A DNA stretch of 52,771 nucleotides from Rhodothermales bacterium (lineage in GTDB: Bacteria; Bacteroidota; Rhodothermia; Rhodothermales; Bin80). The stretch covers positions 1 to 52,771 of the forward strand of contig JANQES010000093.1 of assembly GCA_028278205.1 (NCBI GenBank), given 5' to 3'. Made by a program: the position numbers and the translations under genes. Shown piece by piece: positions 7,646-16,420 of the stretch (within the stretch, counting starts at the first letter, position 1; each line of letters opens with the position of its first letter). The notes below the pieces were generated by a model, which was not told the origin of the DNA, did no database searches, and saw nothing but the letters and a program-made list of their open reading frames with translations.

Positions 7646-8851
7646 TTATTCTTCGATGCGGGCCTGACGCGTTCCGTCTCGAAAATGTAACATGATCTGA
7701 TCATTTTGGTTCAGGTGCGCCGCCTCGCGGACGGCTTTTCCGTCGCGTTCGACGCGGACGTAGCCGCGCAGCAGCGGGCGGCGCGGGTCGAGCGCGTCGA
7801 GGCGACGTTGCAGGTTTTCAAGGTGTTGGCGTTGGTTTTGAAGACGGTATTGCGTGCTCCGATGCAGCCGCGCCGTGACCTCGTCGAGGCGTTGTTGGGC
7901 TTGCCGGAGCCGCTCGACCGGCTTATGAAACCGATACGAACCTGTCAACGAAAGGATACGTTGGCGGTCGCCGTCGATGCGGCCTGTAACTTGATCGTGG
8001 AGGTAGCTGTAGAGGCCGCCCACGAGCGTGGCGACGTCGCGCCGGTCCGGCACGACGAGTTCGGCGGCCATCGACGGGGTGGCCGCGCGCACGTCGGCCA
8101 CGAAATCCGAGATCGAATAATCCGTCTGATGCCCGACGGCGCTGACCGTGGGGATCTCGGCGGCGAAGAGCGCCCGCGCCACACGTTCTTCGTTGAACGC
8201 CCAGAGATCCTCCGCCGAGCCGCCGCCGCGCCCGACGATGAGCACGTCGGGCCGGAACGGATCGCCCGGTGGCAGGTCGTTGAAGGTGTTGATGGCCTCG
8301 GCGATCTCGTCGGAGGCGCCCATGCCCTGGACGTGAACCGGGCAGACGAGCACGCGCACCTGCGGAAAGCGCCGCCGGAGGATCGAGAGGATGTCGTGGA
8401 GCGCCGCGCCGTCGCCCGAGGTGACGATGCCGATGGTTTCGGGGTAGGGCGGCAGCGGTCGTTTGTGCGCGGGTGAAAACAGCCCCTCGACCTCCAGACG
8501 CGCTTTGAGTTCTTCGAAGGCTTTCTGAAGCGCGCCCTCGCCGGCTAACTGCATCGACCGGGCCACGAACTGCATCTCGCCCCGGATCTCGTAGACCGAC
8601 GCGTAGCCGTGCAGGCGCACGAGCATGCCGTCTTGCGGTTCGAAGAAGACGTACCGGGCGAAGCCTTTCCACATCACACAGCGTAGCTGCGCTGCCTCGT
8701 CTTTCAATGTAAAGTAACAATGCCCCGACCGATACCGCCGGAAATTAGATACCTCGCCCTCGACCCACACGTCGCCGAAATTCTCCTCGACCACCTGCTT
8801 AAGGCCGCCGACGAGGTCGCTCACGCTATGAATGGGGCGTCCGTTTTCCAT
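7646..8851 (-). CDS. xseA: Exodeoxyribonuclease VII large subunit
   Basis: 401 residues from the ATG at 8851. The frame is open 42 codons further upstream, but that part lacks family similarity. An N-terminal OB-fold (about 5-100, starting HSVSDLVGGLKQVVEENFGD) is followed by the catalytic domain, with IGIVTSGDGAALHDIL near 140-155, GRGGGSAEDLWAFNEE near 207-222 and GHQTDYSISDFVADVRAATP near 240-259. A coiled-coil region then leads to a C-terminal segment with LRGYVRVERDGK. With XseB it forms ExoVII, which degrades single-stranded DNA from both ends. It is a single transcription unit here, divergent from the SusC gene. Confidence 0.95.
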   Translation of the reverse strand: MENGRPIHSVSDLVGGLKQVVEENFGDVWVEGEVSNFRRYRSGHCYFTLKDEAAQLRCVMWKGFARYVFFEPQDGMLVRLHGYASVYEIRGEMQFVARSMQLAGEGALQKAFEELKARLEVEGLFSPAHKRPLPPYPETIGIVTSGDGAALHDILSILRRRFPQVRVLVCPVHVQGMGASDEIAEAINTFNDLPPGDPFRPDVLIVGRGGGSAEDLWAFNEERVARALFAAEIPTVSAVGHQTDYSISDFVADVRAATPSMAAELVVPDRRDVATLVGGLYSYLHDQVTGRIDGDRQRILSLTGSYRFHKPVERLRQAQQRLDEVTARLHRSTQYRLQNQRQHLENLQRRLDALDPRRPLLRGYVRVERDGKAVREAAHLNQNDQIMLHFRDGTRQARIEE

Positions 8852-9267
8852 GCGGGGATAATACGAGGTGTGGGTTTGGGATGAAAATGTTCGATGGGGT
8901 ATGCGCCGCGTTCCATTCAAAAAGCCTCGATAAGAGCAGTAGGTTTTAAGGAATCGTTGTTTCAGGCTTGAACGCACCGCCTCAAATCCCTTTATTTAGG
9001 GCAATGCATGCTGCCCTGCGGTATATTGCATCTTTTCGGTGCGAAATACAGACGCCAGATGGAACAGGTCAGCCAACGGCTCAGCGGCGAAAAGTTACCG
9101 TTGACACGGGAAAAGCAAACACCGTGCTCGGTAGCTAGCATTTTACGGCTCCCACTCATCATTTCCCGAAGACAAAAAAGAAGGCTAGCATTTTAGCGCA
9201 AGATAGCGCGTCTTCGGCGGCCTTTGTTGTTTCGATCCCATACCCAATCACCAAGCGGACGATCATC
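8852..9267. other. Divergent intergenic region between xseA and the SusC gene
   Basis: A 416-base gap with no convincing gene. It holds the palindromic sequence GGGCAATGCATGCTGCCC near 9000 and two direct copies of GCTAGCATTTTA (9134-9145 and 9184-9195), 50 bases apart. A TTGACA is at 9101-9106, but no well-placed -10 box was found. Promoters for both flanking genes should lie here. Confidence 0.5.
9134..9195 (+). promoter_or_regulatory. Direct repeat GCTAGCATTTTA upstream of the SusC gene
   Basis: Two identical 12-base copies with a 50-base period end 73 bases before the SusC start codon. The spacing and position would fit a regulator site or a paired promoter element. The function is inferred only. 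Confidence 0.3.
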
Positions 9268-12192
9268 ATGCGATCTCTTTACCAAACCGGGCTTGCCCTC
9301 TTGATTCTGCTCGTTTTGGGGGCGAGTGCGGCCCTGGCCCAGACCGTCAACGGCACGGTCTCTGATGCCGACACCGGCGATCCGTTGCCCGGCGTCAGCG
9401 TCAGTGTCCAGGGTACGATCATCGGCACGACGACCAACATCGACGGCCAGTACAGCTTGACGCTGCCGCAGTCTCCGGCCACGCTCGTTTTCTCGTTCGT
9501 GGGCTTTAAGACGGAGGAACGCAACGCCTCGGCAGGCCAGACGGTCGATGTGGCGCTCTCGGAAGATGTCCTCGGCCTCGACGAGGTGGTCATCACCGGC
9601 GTGGCGACGAGCGTTAAACGGGCCAACCTGGCGAATGCCGTTGGGACGGTCTCGGCGCAAGACCTCGTGCCGGCGCCGGCGCAGACGCTCGAACGCGCGC
9701 TCAACGGCAAGATTGCCGGGCTTTACATCAGCCAGAACACCGGCGCGCCCGGCGGCGGCATCAACGTCAACCTGCGCGGCACCTCGACGATCACCGGCGA
9801 TACGCAGCCGCTTTACGTGGTCGATGGGGTGATTATGGACAACTCGGCCATCCAGAGCGGCATCGACGTCGTGACGGCGGCCACCGGCGCAGGTAGCTCG
9901 CGGCCTCAAGGCCAGCCCTCCAACCGCATCGCCGACATCAACCCCAACGACATCGAGACCATCGAAGTGTTGAAGGGCGCTTCGGCGGCGGCCATCTACG
10001 GCTCGAAGGCCACCAACGGCGTGGTGATCATAACCACTAAACGCGGCCAGCCGGGACGCACGCGCATCAACATCACGCAGCAACTCGGCTTCAGCCAGAT
10101 CCTCAACAAGATCGGTTTCCGCGAATTCACGCCGGAGACTGCCGAGGCGGCGCAGGCCGGCGGCGCTGCGCTGCTGGCGCAGAATGGCAACATCGACTAT
10201 GAAGACCTGCTCTATGGCGAGAACGGCCTCATCAGCGAGACCTCGGCCAACGTCTCCGGGGGCACGCAGAATACGCGGTTCTTCATCAGCGGCCTGGCGC
10301 TCAACGAAGAAGGTATCGTCAAAAACACGGGCTATGAGAAGTATTCCGGCAAGATCAACGTCGAGCATCGTTTTAACAGCCGGCTGACGATCAACGCCAA
10401 CACCACGTTTACGCGTACGGAAAGTGATCGCAGCATCACCGGCAACGAGAACCAGGGCAGCACCACGCTCGGCTTTGCGCAGGTCTTCACGGTTCCGTTC
10501 GTCGATCTGCGGCCTGATGCAAATGGTGTTTATCCGGCCGGGCCGGCGGGCTCGAATCCGTTGCACACCATCGACGTGCTCAAGAACAACGAACTCGTCC
10601 ATCGCGTCATCGGGGCCGGGCGCGTCAACTGGAACCTGATCCGGACGCAAAACCAGCTTCTGGACATCAACTTCCAGGGCGGCGCCGACTTCTTTTCGCT
10701 CGAACACAAGGTGGTCTCGCCGCCGGAGCTGCAGTTCGAGCAGGCCAAAGACGCGGCGGTTCGCGGGGTCTCGGTTGCGGGCGAGACGACGAGCCTGAGC
10801 AGCAACTACGCCTTGAGCGCCATCCACCGCCTTCAGGCTACGCCGGGTGTGTCGTTCAACACGTCGGTGGGCTTCCAGTATGAGAGCCGCGACATCAACA
10901 ACCTGACGATCATCGCGCGCGGGTTGGTCGTGACGCAGGAGAACATCGACCAGGCGTCGAGTTTGCAGGGGTTGCAGAACCGGCTCATTCAGCGCGAGCG
11001 CGGGTTCTTTGCGCAGGAAGAGGTGGACGTCGGCGGCAAGATCTTTCTGACTGCCGGCCTGCGCGCCGACGCCAGCAGCCGCATCGGCGACACAGACAAG
11101 TTCTATTTCTATCCCAAACTCTCGGCGTCGGTTCGGTTGTCGGAGTATCCTTTCTGGGATTCGGCGCGGTCGTTTGCCAGCGAGTTCAAGCTGCGGGCGG
11201 CGTTCGGACGGACGGGCAACCTGCCGCTGTTTGCGGCCAAGTTCACCTCGCTCCTGCCCGAAAACATCGCCGGATCGGGCGGCGTGTCTGTGCCGGGCCG
11301 TCTCGGCAACGAAGACATCGAACCGGAGATCACGCAGGAGGTCGAAGTGGGTCTCGACATGGCGTTCTTGAACGAACGGGCCAGCCTCGAACTGACCTAC
11401 TACACGCAGGACATCCAGGATCTCATCCTCGAAAACAGCCTGCCGCCGTCGTCGGGCTTCTCGACGCAGTTTATCAACGCGGGCGACATGACCACGCAGG
11501 GCTTCGAAGTGGCCCTCGACGTGACGCCGGTGCTGACGAACAACTTCCGCTGGAACGCTCGTTTCAACTTCGGCAAGACCTCGTCTGAGATCACCAGCCT
11601 CGACGTCGATCCGTTCGAAATCGGTGGGTTTGCGCTGTCGCTGGGGCAGTATCAGATCCAGGAAGGCAAGTCGCCCACGACCATCGTCGGGCTCGACGCC
11701 AACGGCAACAAAGCTGAATTCGGTGACGAAAACCCCGACTTCACGCTGTCGTGGAACAACAACCTCCGCCTGGGCGACCTGAACTTCAGCTTCCTCTTCG
11801 ATTGGAAGCAGGGCGGCGACGTGATCAACCTGGGCCGGTTCCTCTCGGACATCGGCGGCACCACACCGGACCTCGACGAGCAATCGGGCATGGACCGCAC
11901 GAGCAATCCGAGCGTGGCCGACCGTTACGTCGAAGACGGGACGTACATCAAGCTGCGGGAAGTGAGCCTCACCTACAACGTGCCGCGTTCGACCGTGCAG
12001 CAGTGGTTCGGCGGGACGGTGTCGAGCCTGGACATCGGTGTGTCGGGGCGTAACCTGTGGGTGATGACCGATTACACGGGCTACGATCCTGAAGTGAGCC
12101 AGTTCGGCAACGTCGCCATTGGCCGGTCGGTGGACGTGATCCCGTTCCCATCGGCGCGGAGCTTCTACTTCAAAGTGGGTCTGGGTTTCTAA
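9268..12192 (+). CDS. SusC/RagA-family TonB-dependent outer membrane receptor
   Basis: 974 residues. A signal peptide (1-24, ending ALAQ) precedes a carboxypeptidase-regulatory-like domain (about 26-105, starting NGTVSDADTGDPLPGVSVSV). The plug domain follows (about 115-255), with DEVVITGVATSVKRANLANA, the NLRGTSTI motif and the VLKGASAAAIYGSKATNGVV line typical of SusC proteins. The rest is a beta-barrel ending in aromatic GLGF, as expected for outer-membrane insertion. SusC proteins import oligosaccharides, peptides or other polymers using TonB energy, with SusD as the surface lid. The SusD gene follows, separated by one hairpin. The substrate is unknown; no carbohydrate-active enzyme genes are nearby. 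Confidence 0.95.
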   Translation: MRSLYQTGLALLILLVLGASAALAQTVNGTVSDADTGDPLPGVSVSVQGTIIGTTTNIDGQYSLTLPQSPATLVFSFVGFKTEERNASAGQTVDVALSEDVLGLDEVVITGVATSVKRANLANAVGTVSAQDLVPAPAQTLERALNGKIAGLYISQNTGAPGGGINVNLRGTSTITGDTQPLYVVDGVIMDNSAIQSGIDVVTAATGAGSSRPQGQPSNRIADINPNDIETIEVLKGASAAAIYGSKATNGVVIITTKRGQPGRTRINITQQLGFSQILNKIGFREFTPETAEAAQAGGAALLAQNGNIDYEDLLYGENGLISETSANVSGGTQNTRFFISGLALNEEGIVKNTGYEKYSGKINVEHRFNSRLTINANTTFTRTESDRSITGNENQGSTTLGFAQVFTVPFVDLRPDANGVYPAGPAGSNPLHTIDVLKNNELVHRVIGAGRVNWNLIRTQNQLLDINFQGGADFFSLEHKVVSPPELQFEQAKDAAVRGVSVAGETTSLSSNYALSAIHRLQATPGVSFNTSVGFQYESRDINNLTIIARGLVVTQENIDQASSLQGLQNRLIQRERGFFAQEEVDVGGKIFLTAGLRADASSRIGDTDKFYFYPKLSASVRLSEYPFWDSARSFASEFKLRAAFGRTGNLPLFAAKFTSLLPENIAGSGGVSVPGRLGNEDIEPEITQEVEVGLDMAFLNERASLELTYYTQDIQDLILENSLPPSSGFSTQFINAGDMTTQGFEVALDVTPVLTNNFRWNARFNFGKTSSEITSLDVDPFEIGGFALSLGQYQIQEGKSPTTIVGLDANGNKAEFGDENPDFTLSWNNNLRLGDLNFSFLFDWKQGGDVINLGRFLSDIGGTTPDLDEQSGMDRTSNPSVADRYVEDGTYIKLREVSLTYNVPRSTVQQWFGGTVSSLDIGVSGRNLWVMTDYTGYDPEVSQFGNVAIGRSVDVIPFPSARSFYFKVGLGF

Positions 12193-12208
12193 ACCCTACC
12201 TCAACGAT

Positions 12209-12298
12209 GTCATCTCGACCGAGCGCAGCGAGCGGAGAGATCTCCCCCGCTGAGGCATTCTTCCACTGGGGAGACCCTCGGCTTCGCTCGGGATGACA
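12209..12298. repeat. Inverted repeat of the GTCATCYCGASCGAAGC type
   Basis: Left arm GTCATCTCGACCGAGCGCAG (12209 onward) pairs with the right arm ending GGCTTCGCTCGGGATGAC (12298). Similar GTCATCCCGAGCGAAGCGAG sequences are, from general knowledge, frequent intergenic repeats in Bacteroidota and neighbours. It separates the SusC and SusD genes. Confidence 0.8.
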
Positions 12299-12334
12299 AG
12301 AAAAAAGGTTTCCATTACAACGAGCTTGAACGCT

Positions 12335-13654
12335 ATGAACCGATATAGAATCTCTCGACATCGCGGGTTGAGTCTGGTGCTGGTGCTGCTCGTCGGCCTG
12401 AGCCTGCCGGCCTGCGATTCGTTGGACGTGACCGACCCCAACGCGCCCAACGCCAACGACGTGACGATCCAGAGTCTCGTCTCGGGCATCGAAGGGGCCA
12501 TGCGCGCCGACGTGTTCGTCTACCTCGTCGCGTCGGGCACGCTCACGCGCGAAGTTTACAACTTCGACCCTGCCGACCCGCGCTGGGTCGATGAACTTTT
12601 CGTCGGGCCGCTCGATCCCGGCGGGTTCATCGTGCTGCGGCCCTGGGCTTCGCGCTACCGGGTCATCCGCAACACCGTCACCCTTCAGGATCGGGTAGCC
12701 AGCGATCTCTCCGGCGCGCAGCAAAGCGCTGCCAGCGGCTTCGCCAAAACGATCATCGGCTACCAGTTGCTGTTGAACCTGAACTACATGGGCGACAACG
12801 GCATCAAAATTCAGTTTAGCGAAGACATCAACACGCCCTTCGTCAGCCCGGCGGAGGCCTACGCCGAAATCGAGCGGTATCTCGACGAAGGCTTCAACGA
12901 ACTCCAGGCGGGCGGCGGGGCCTTCCCGTTCAACCTGACGAGCGGCTTTGCCGGCTTCGATACGCCCGGTACGTTCGCGCAGGTCAACCGGGCGCTCCGG
13001 GCGCGCGTGGCCGTCTATCAGAACGACTTCAACACCGCGCTGTCGGCGCTGGGCAACTCGTTCCTGAATGCCAACGGCGACATGAACACGGGCGTCTGGC
13101 ACGTCTACAGCACCGGAGCAGGCGACCGCCTCAATCCGCTTTTCGAGGTCCCGACGTCGCCGTCGATCAAGCTACGCGCCCATCCGATGTACAAGGCGCA
13201 GGCCGAACCCGGCGATCAGCGCTACACGTCGAAGATCTTCGACCGTTCGGGTGATGCAAGCTTCGACCCCGCCCCGGCTGCCGGCAACGGCCTGTCGAGC
13301 GCACTGGTGGTGACGGTTTCGTCGAACTCGACGGCGCCGCTGCCGATCATTCGGAATGAGGAGCTGCTCCTGATCCGCGCCGAAGCCAACATCGGTCTGG
13401 GCAACCTGGCCGCCGCCGAGGCGGACATCAACGCCGTGCGCGCCGCCGCCGGTCTGGGCGGCATCACGCTCACCGCCGCCAACGCCGTCGATCAACTCCT
13501 GCACGAGCGGATGTACTCGCTCTTCATGGAGGGCCATCGCTGGGTAGACGTGCGCCGCTACGAACGCTTCAACACGTTGCCCATAGACCGCCCCGGCGAT
13601 CAGATCTTCCGCCAGTTCCCCCGCCCGCTCGACGAGGTGCCGGAGGGGAGTTGA
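12335..13654 (+). CDS. SusD/RagB-family surface lipoprotein
   Basis: 439 residues from the ATG at 12335. A lipoprotein signal has a hydrophobic run followed by the lipobox LPAC, with the lipidated cysteine at about residue 27. The mature protein has the TPR-rich character of SusD (LDEGFNELQAGGGAFPFNLT, then ALRARVAVYQNDFNTALSAL). The C-terminal part has PIIRNEELLLIRAEANIGLG and LLHERMYSLFMEGHRWVDVR, both typical of RagB/SusD. It is shorter than many SusD proteins (about 500-600). It should pair with the upstream SusC as the ligand-binding lid at the cell surface. Confidence 0.93.
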   Translation: MNRYRISRHRGLSLVLVLLVGLSLPACDSLDVTDPNAPNANDVTIQSLVSGIEGAMRADVFVYLVASGTLTREVYNFDPADPRWVDELFVGPLDPGGFIVLRPWASRYRVIRNTVTLQDRVASDLSGAQQSAASGFAKTIIGYQLLLNLNYMGDNGIKIQFSEDINTPFVSPAEAYAEIERYLDEGFNELQAGGGAFPFNLTSGFAGFDTPGTFAQVNRALRARVAVYQNDFNTALSALGNSFLNANGDMNTGVWHVYSTGAGDRLNPLFEVPTSPSIKLRAHPMYKAQAEPGDQRYTSKIFDRSGDASFDPAPAAGNGLSSALVVTVSSNSTAPLPIIRNEELLLIRAEANIGLGNLAAAEADINAVRAAAGLGGITLTAANAVDQLLHERMYSLFMEGHRWVDVRRYERFNTLPIDRPGDQIFRQFPRPLDEVPEGS

Positions 13655-13656
13655 TG

Positions 13657-13714
13657 CGTGAAACGTGAGGGTGCCTGTCTCGGCGTTTTCCCAGAACACC
13701 CTTACGTTTTACGG
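13657..13714. repeat. CGTRAAA heptamer inverted repeat
   Basis: CGTGAAACGTGAGGGTG (13657 onward) pairs with CACCCTTACGTTTTACG (13698-13714). The heptamer unit CGTRAAA also occurs at 51665-51683. Confidence 0.7.
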
Positions 13715-13730
13715 CTTCCTCTTGGAAATG

Positions 13731-13771
13731 GGGAAAAGGGTCTGAGCCCACGCTCGGCCCTTTTCCTTTTT
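13731..13771 (+). terminator. Terminator after the SusD gene
   Basis: GGAAAAGGG (13732-13740) pairs with CCCTTTTCC (13758-13766), and a T-rich tail follows. An additional AAATCCGAAA / TTTTCGGATTTT pair follows at about 13775-13830. Confidence 0.7.
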
Positions 13772-13863
13772 GATGAAATCCGAAATCCCCATAGCGAACC
13801 CCCAACCCTTTTCGGATTTTGTGACGACCACGCCGCAACCAGCAACCAACCCGCGCCCCATCG

Positions 13864-14373
13864 ATGCCGTCGAACACAACCCCCCCCGACAAAATCCGAA
13901 TCATGTTCGTATGTCTGGGCAACATTTGCCGGAGCCCGCTGGCGCACGGCGTCTTTCGCGGTCTGGTGGCCGAGGCCGGGCTGGCGGATCGGATTGAGAT
14001 CGCTTCGTCTGGCACCGGCGCCTGGCACATCGGCGAGCCGGCAGACGCGCGGATGCGGCAAACCGCTCAAAAACACGGCGTCTCGCTCGACGGCCTCTAC
14101 GCCCAACAGTTCACCGCCGAGGATCTCGAAACCTTCGATCACGTCTTCGTGATGGACAAGGGCAACCTCCACGACGTGCTCTTCCTCGACCGCGACGACC
14201 GCCACGGCCACAAAGTCCGCCTCTTCCGCGAACTCGACCCCGATCCCGGCGACTATCAGGTGCCTGATCCGTACTATCAGGGCCGGTTCGACCACGTCTA
14301 CACCCTCGTCGAACGCACGGCCCGCGCCCTGCTCGACCGGCTGGTGGAGGAGTATGATCTCCGGAGTGTTTGA
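13864..14373 (+). CDS. Low-molecular-weight protein tyrosine phosphatase
   Basis: 169 residues. The P-loop CLGNICRS has the CX5R signature, with nucleophile Cys17 and Arg23. The general-acid loop is at 134-138 (PDPYY, with Asp135). The fold length matches LMW-PTPs. It removes phosphate from protein tyrosines, or in some relatives acts on arginine-phosphate or in polysaccharide export control. No partner tyrosine kinase is next to it. Its TGA stop (14371-14373) lies within the AAAACACT repeat, so the C-terminal residues may have been changed by the repeat. Confidence 0.93.
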   Translation: MPSNTTPPDKIRIMFVCLGNICRSPLAHGVFRGLVAEAGLADRIEIASSGTGAWHIGEPADARMRQTAQKHGVSLDGLYAQQFTAEDLETFDHVFVMDKGNLHDVLFLDRDDRHGHKVRLFRELDPDPGDYQVPDPYYQGRFDHVYTLVERTARALLDRLVEEYDLRSV

Positions 14374-14602
14374 GTGTTTTTGTGTTCGAGTGTTTTAGTT
14401 CTCTTTTATACGGGCGCGCGATACATTGCACAGCGTGGGGTTTAACCGCAGAGGTCGCAGAGAAGGCGCAAAGGGCGCGGAGAAGCCACTCTGCGATCTC
14501 TGCGCCTTCTTCGCGCTCTTTGCGGTTACACAAAAAAGCGCAAAGTGTCGAGGGGCCTTTTACACCTGTTCAAACACGATAAAACTATAACACTAAAACA
14601 CT
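14365..14602. repeat. AAAACACT inverted repeat enclosing a second, GCGCAGAG inverted repeat
   Basis: Outer left arm 14365-14399 (GTGTTTGAGTGTTTTTGTG) pairs with the right arm 14571-14602 (CGATAAAACTATAACACTAA). Inside sits another hairpin: left 14443-14484 (AACCGCAGAGGTCGCAGAGA) and right 14490-14527 (GATCTCTGCGCCTTCTTCGC). Two unrelated repeat families are nested. The outer arms touch the stop of one gene and the start of the next. Confidence 0.85.
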
Positions 14603-14603
14603 C

Positions 14604-15479
14604 ATGGCCTTACCCGCCAACATTGCTGAAGTGGTAGCCGCGCATCTCGGAAGTCCGATCCGCCGAACGTCGTTTGTGGGGGGCGGATGTATTGCCAATG
14701 CCACCCGTCTCGACACTGACGACGGAAGTTTTTTTCTCAAATACGGGCGCGGCGCGGTGGCGATGACGTTTCCCGCCGAAGCCGCCGGCCTGCGCGCGCT
14801 CCGCGAGGCCGAGAGTCCGCTCGTGATCCCCGCTGTGCTGGCCGCCGAGGACGAAGCCGACGACTGCCCCGGTTTTTTGTTGACGGAATGGATCGAGACG
14901 GGAAGCAAAGACGCGGGGTTTTGGGAAGCCTTCGGGCAAAGCCTGGCCGCTTTGCATCATCACACGGCGGATGGGTACGGATTCGATCAACCCAATTTCA
15001 TCGGTCGCCTGCCGCAGCATAATATGTGGGCCGAGACCTGGCCTGCTTTCTTCCGGCTCAACCGGCTCGAAGCCCAGATGGCGCTGGCCGGCGAGCTGAA
15101 GCGCTGGCCCTCCACGTGGACGCGCGCCCTGGTTAGCCTCTGCGACCACCTCGGCGACCTCTTGCCGGAGCACCCCCCGGCATCAATCCTGCACGGCGAT
15201 CTCTGGAGCGGCAACTTTCTGGTGACACCCTCAGGCCGGGCCGCCCTCATCGACCCGGCTGCCTACTACGGCCACCGCGAAGCCGACCTGGCGATGACCG
15301 AACTCTTCGGCGGCTTCCCCGACCGCTTTTACGAGGCCTATCGCGAAGCCTGGCCGCTCGAACCCGGCTATGACACCCGCCGCGAGATCTACAACCTCTA
15401 CCACCTCATCAACCACCTCAACCATTTCGGCAGCAGCTACGCCGAAGCGGTGGAGTCGATCTTGAAACGGTTCGCCTGA
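14604..15479 (+). CDS. Fructosamine/ketosamine-3-kinase family protein
   Basis: 291 residues, the usual length. Features are a kinase-like fold with an ATP-lysine in FFLKYGRG (Lys46), the catalytic loop HGDLWSGN at 197-204, and the metal-binding IDPAAYYGHREADLAM starting at 216. It phosphorylates sugars attached to amines of glycated proteins, making the sugar unstable so that the protein is repaired. Adjacency to a LMW-PTP fits known bacterial neighbourhoods in which the two genes sit together (recalled, not checked). The start codon directly abuts the AAAACACT repeat. Confidence 0.92.
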   Translation: MALPANIAEVVAAHLGSPIRRTSFVGGGCIANATRLDTDDGSFFLKYGRGAVAMTFPAEAAGLRALREAESPLVIPAVLAAEDEADDCPGFLLTEWIETGSKDAGFWEAFGQSLAALHHHTADGYGFDQPNFIGRLPQHNMWAETWPAFFRLNRLEAQMALAGELKRWPSTWTRALVSLCDHLGDLLPEHPPASILHGDLWSGNFLVTPSGRAALIDPAAYYGHREADLAMTELFGGFPDRFYEAYREAWPLEPGYDTRREIYNLYHLINHLNHFGSSYAEAVESILKRFA

Positions 15480-15490
15480 TGAACTGATAC

Positions 15491-15639
15491 ATTTTGGATT
15501 TTAGATTTTGGATTGGTCTGGGATTGCGCCGTCATACCAATCGAAAAAGCCGCGACGACGAGAACCGCTACGGCTTTTTCGATTACTCGATTCTGTTGAG
15601 AATAACAATCCAAAATCCAAAATCTAAAATCCAAAATCA
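15491..15639. repeat. CAAAATC heptamer inverted element with a conserved core
   Basis: Left arm 15491-15514 (TTTTGGATTTTAGATTTTGG) and right arm 15606-15639 (CAATCCAAAATCCAAAATCT). Between them is a second hairpin: AATCGAAAAAGCCGCGACG (15539 onward) with CGGCTTTTTCGATTACTCG (15570 onward). The 19-base core sequence is also present, inverted, in the element at 29327-29474. The right arm supplies the TGA stop of the HAD gene. Confidence 0.88.
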
Positions 15640-16326
15640 GACGTGATTCATCACGTGATGCAGGAAGAGATCCGGGTCGCAGAGGTTGTCGAGGAGCAGG
15701 TTGGGGGATTGGGCGGCCAGCGTGGCGCGGTCGGTGAAGCCGGTGCAGACGGCTACGGCAAACGCGCCGATGCCGCGCCCGCACCAGACATCGTTTACCG
15801 AATCGCCGATGATGACGACGTCTTTTCCAGCATAGGTGTGGCCTGTGTGGTCGTAGGCGCGGCGCACCGCGATAGGCGGCAGTTCAGCGCGGTCGGCGTG
15901 GTCGCTGCCGAAGGCGCCGAACGGAAAAAAACCACCCAACCCGGCGGCTTCGACCTTACAATAGGCCGTGACTTCATGATTGCCGGTGAGCAGGGCCAAC
16001 TGAACGTCGTCCCGGGTTGCCAGATGATCGATCAAGTCGTGCACGCCGGGGAGCACTTCGATGTGACGCGGCGCGATGGCCTTGCGTGCTGTCTCGACGT
16101 AGGCGGCCAGGGCTTCGGGCGCCAACGCGTCGGCTTCCGAGGCCGAGAATCCGTTTCGCATCAGGATCTCCCGCACGATTTGCGGATCCGTCTTCCCCGA
16201 AAACGATACCTGTTCCGCCGATATCGGACGGCCGCACAGCCGGGCAAGCATGTCTTCAAGCAGGCGCCTGCCCAGGCCATCCGTCTTCAGGATCGTCCCG
16301 TCTATGTCGAAAAGAAGGAGTTTCAC
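15637..16326 (-). CDS. HAD-family phosphatase
   Basis: 229 residues from the GTG at 16326. The frame upstream is repeat sequence, so I reject an earlier TTG. Motif I is DIDGT (Asp7, Asp9), motif II LLTGNHE near 115-121, and motif IV GDSVNDVWCG near 175-184. A helical cap domain lies between motifs I and II. It resembles phosphoglycolate-phosphatase-like or beta-phosphoglucomutase-like HADs; the substrate cannot be told. It lies just downstream of the dTDP-sugar genes on the same strand. The stop codon is inside the CAAAATC repeat. Confidence 0.9.
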   Translation of the reverse strand: MKLLLFDIDGTILKTDGLGRRLLEDMLARLCGRPISAEQVSFSGKTDPQIVREILMRNGFSASEADALAPEALAAYVETARKAIAPRHIEVLPGVHDLIDHLATRDDVQLALLTGNHEVTAYCKVEAAGLGGFFPFGAFGSDHADRAELPPIAVRRAYDHTGHTYAGKDVVIIGDSVNDVWCGRGIGAFAVAVCTGFTDRATLAAQSPNLLLDNLCDPDLFLHHVMNHV

Positions 16327-16330
16327 GGGT

Positions 16331-16417
16331 TTGAGTTTCAGGTTCAAGGTTCAAGGTTTCAGGTTCAAAGTTGCTCAAGTTCCAACCTTGAACTTGGAAC
16401 CTTGAACCTGAAACTCA
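16331..16417. repeat. GTTCAAG heptamer inverted repeat
   Basis: Left arm 16331-16380 (TTGAGTTTCAGGTTCAAGGT) and right arm 16381-16417 (ending CTTGAACCTGAAACTCAA). The stem is almost continuous with little or no loop. The same family is at 27743-27795. It lies between the HAD start and the rmlC-like stop. Confidence 0.9.
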
Positions 16418-16420
16418 AAA

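Noticed and set aside
9193..11883. Long open frame on the minus strand opposite the SusC gene
   Set aside because: It mirrors the codon bias of the SusC frame, is Arg/Val/Asp-rich, and has no recognisable motif. The plus strand has a clear SusC protein.
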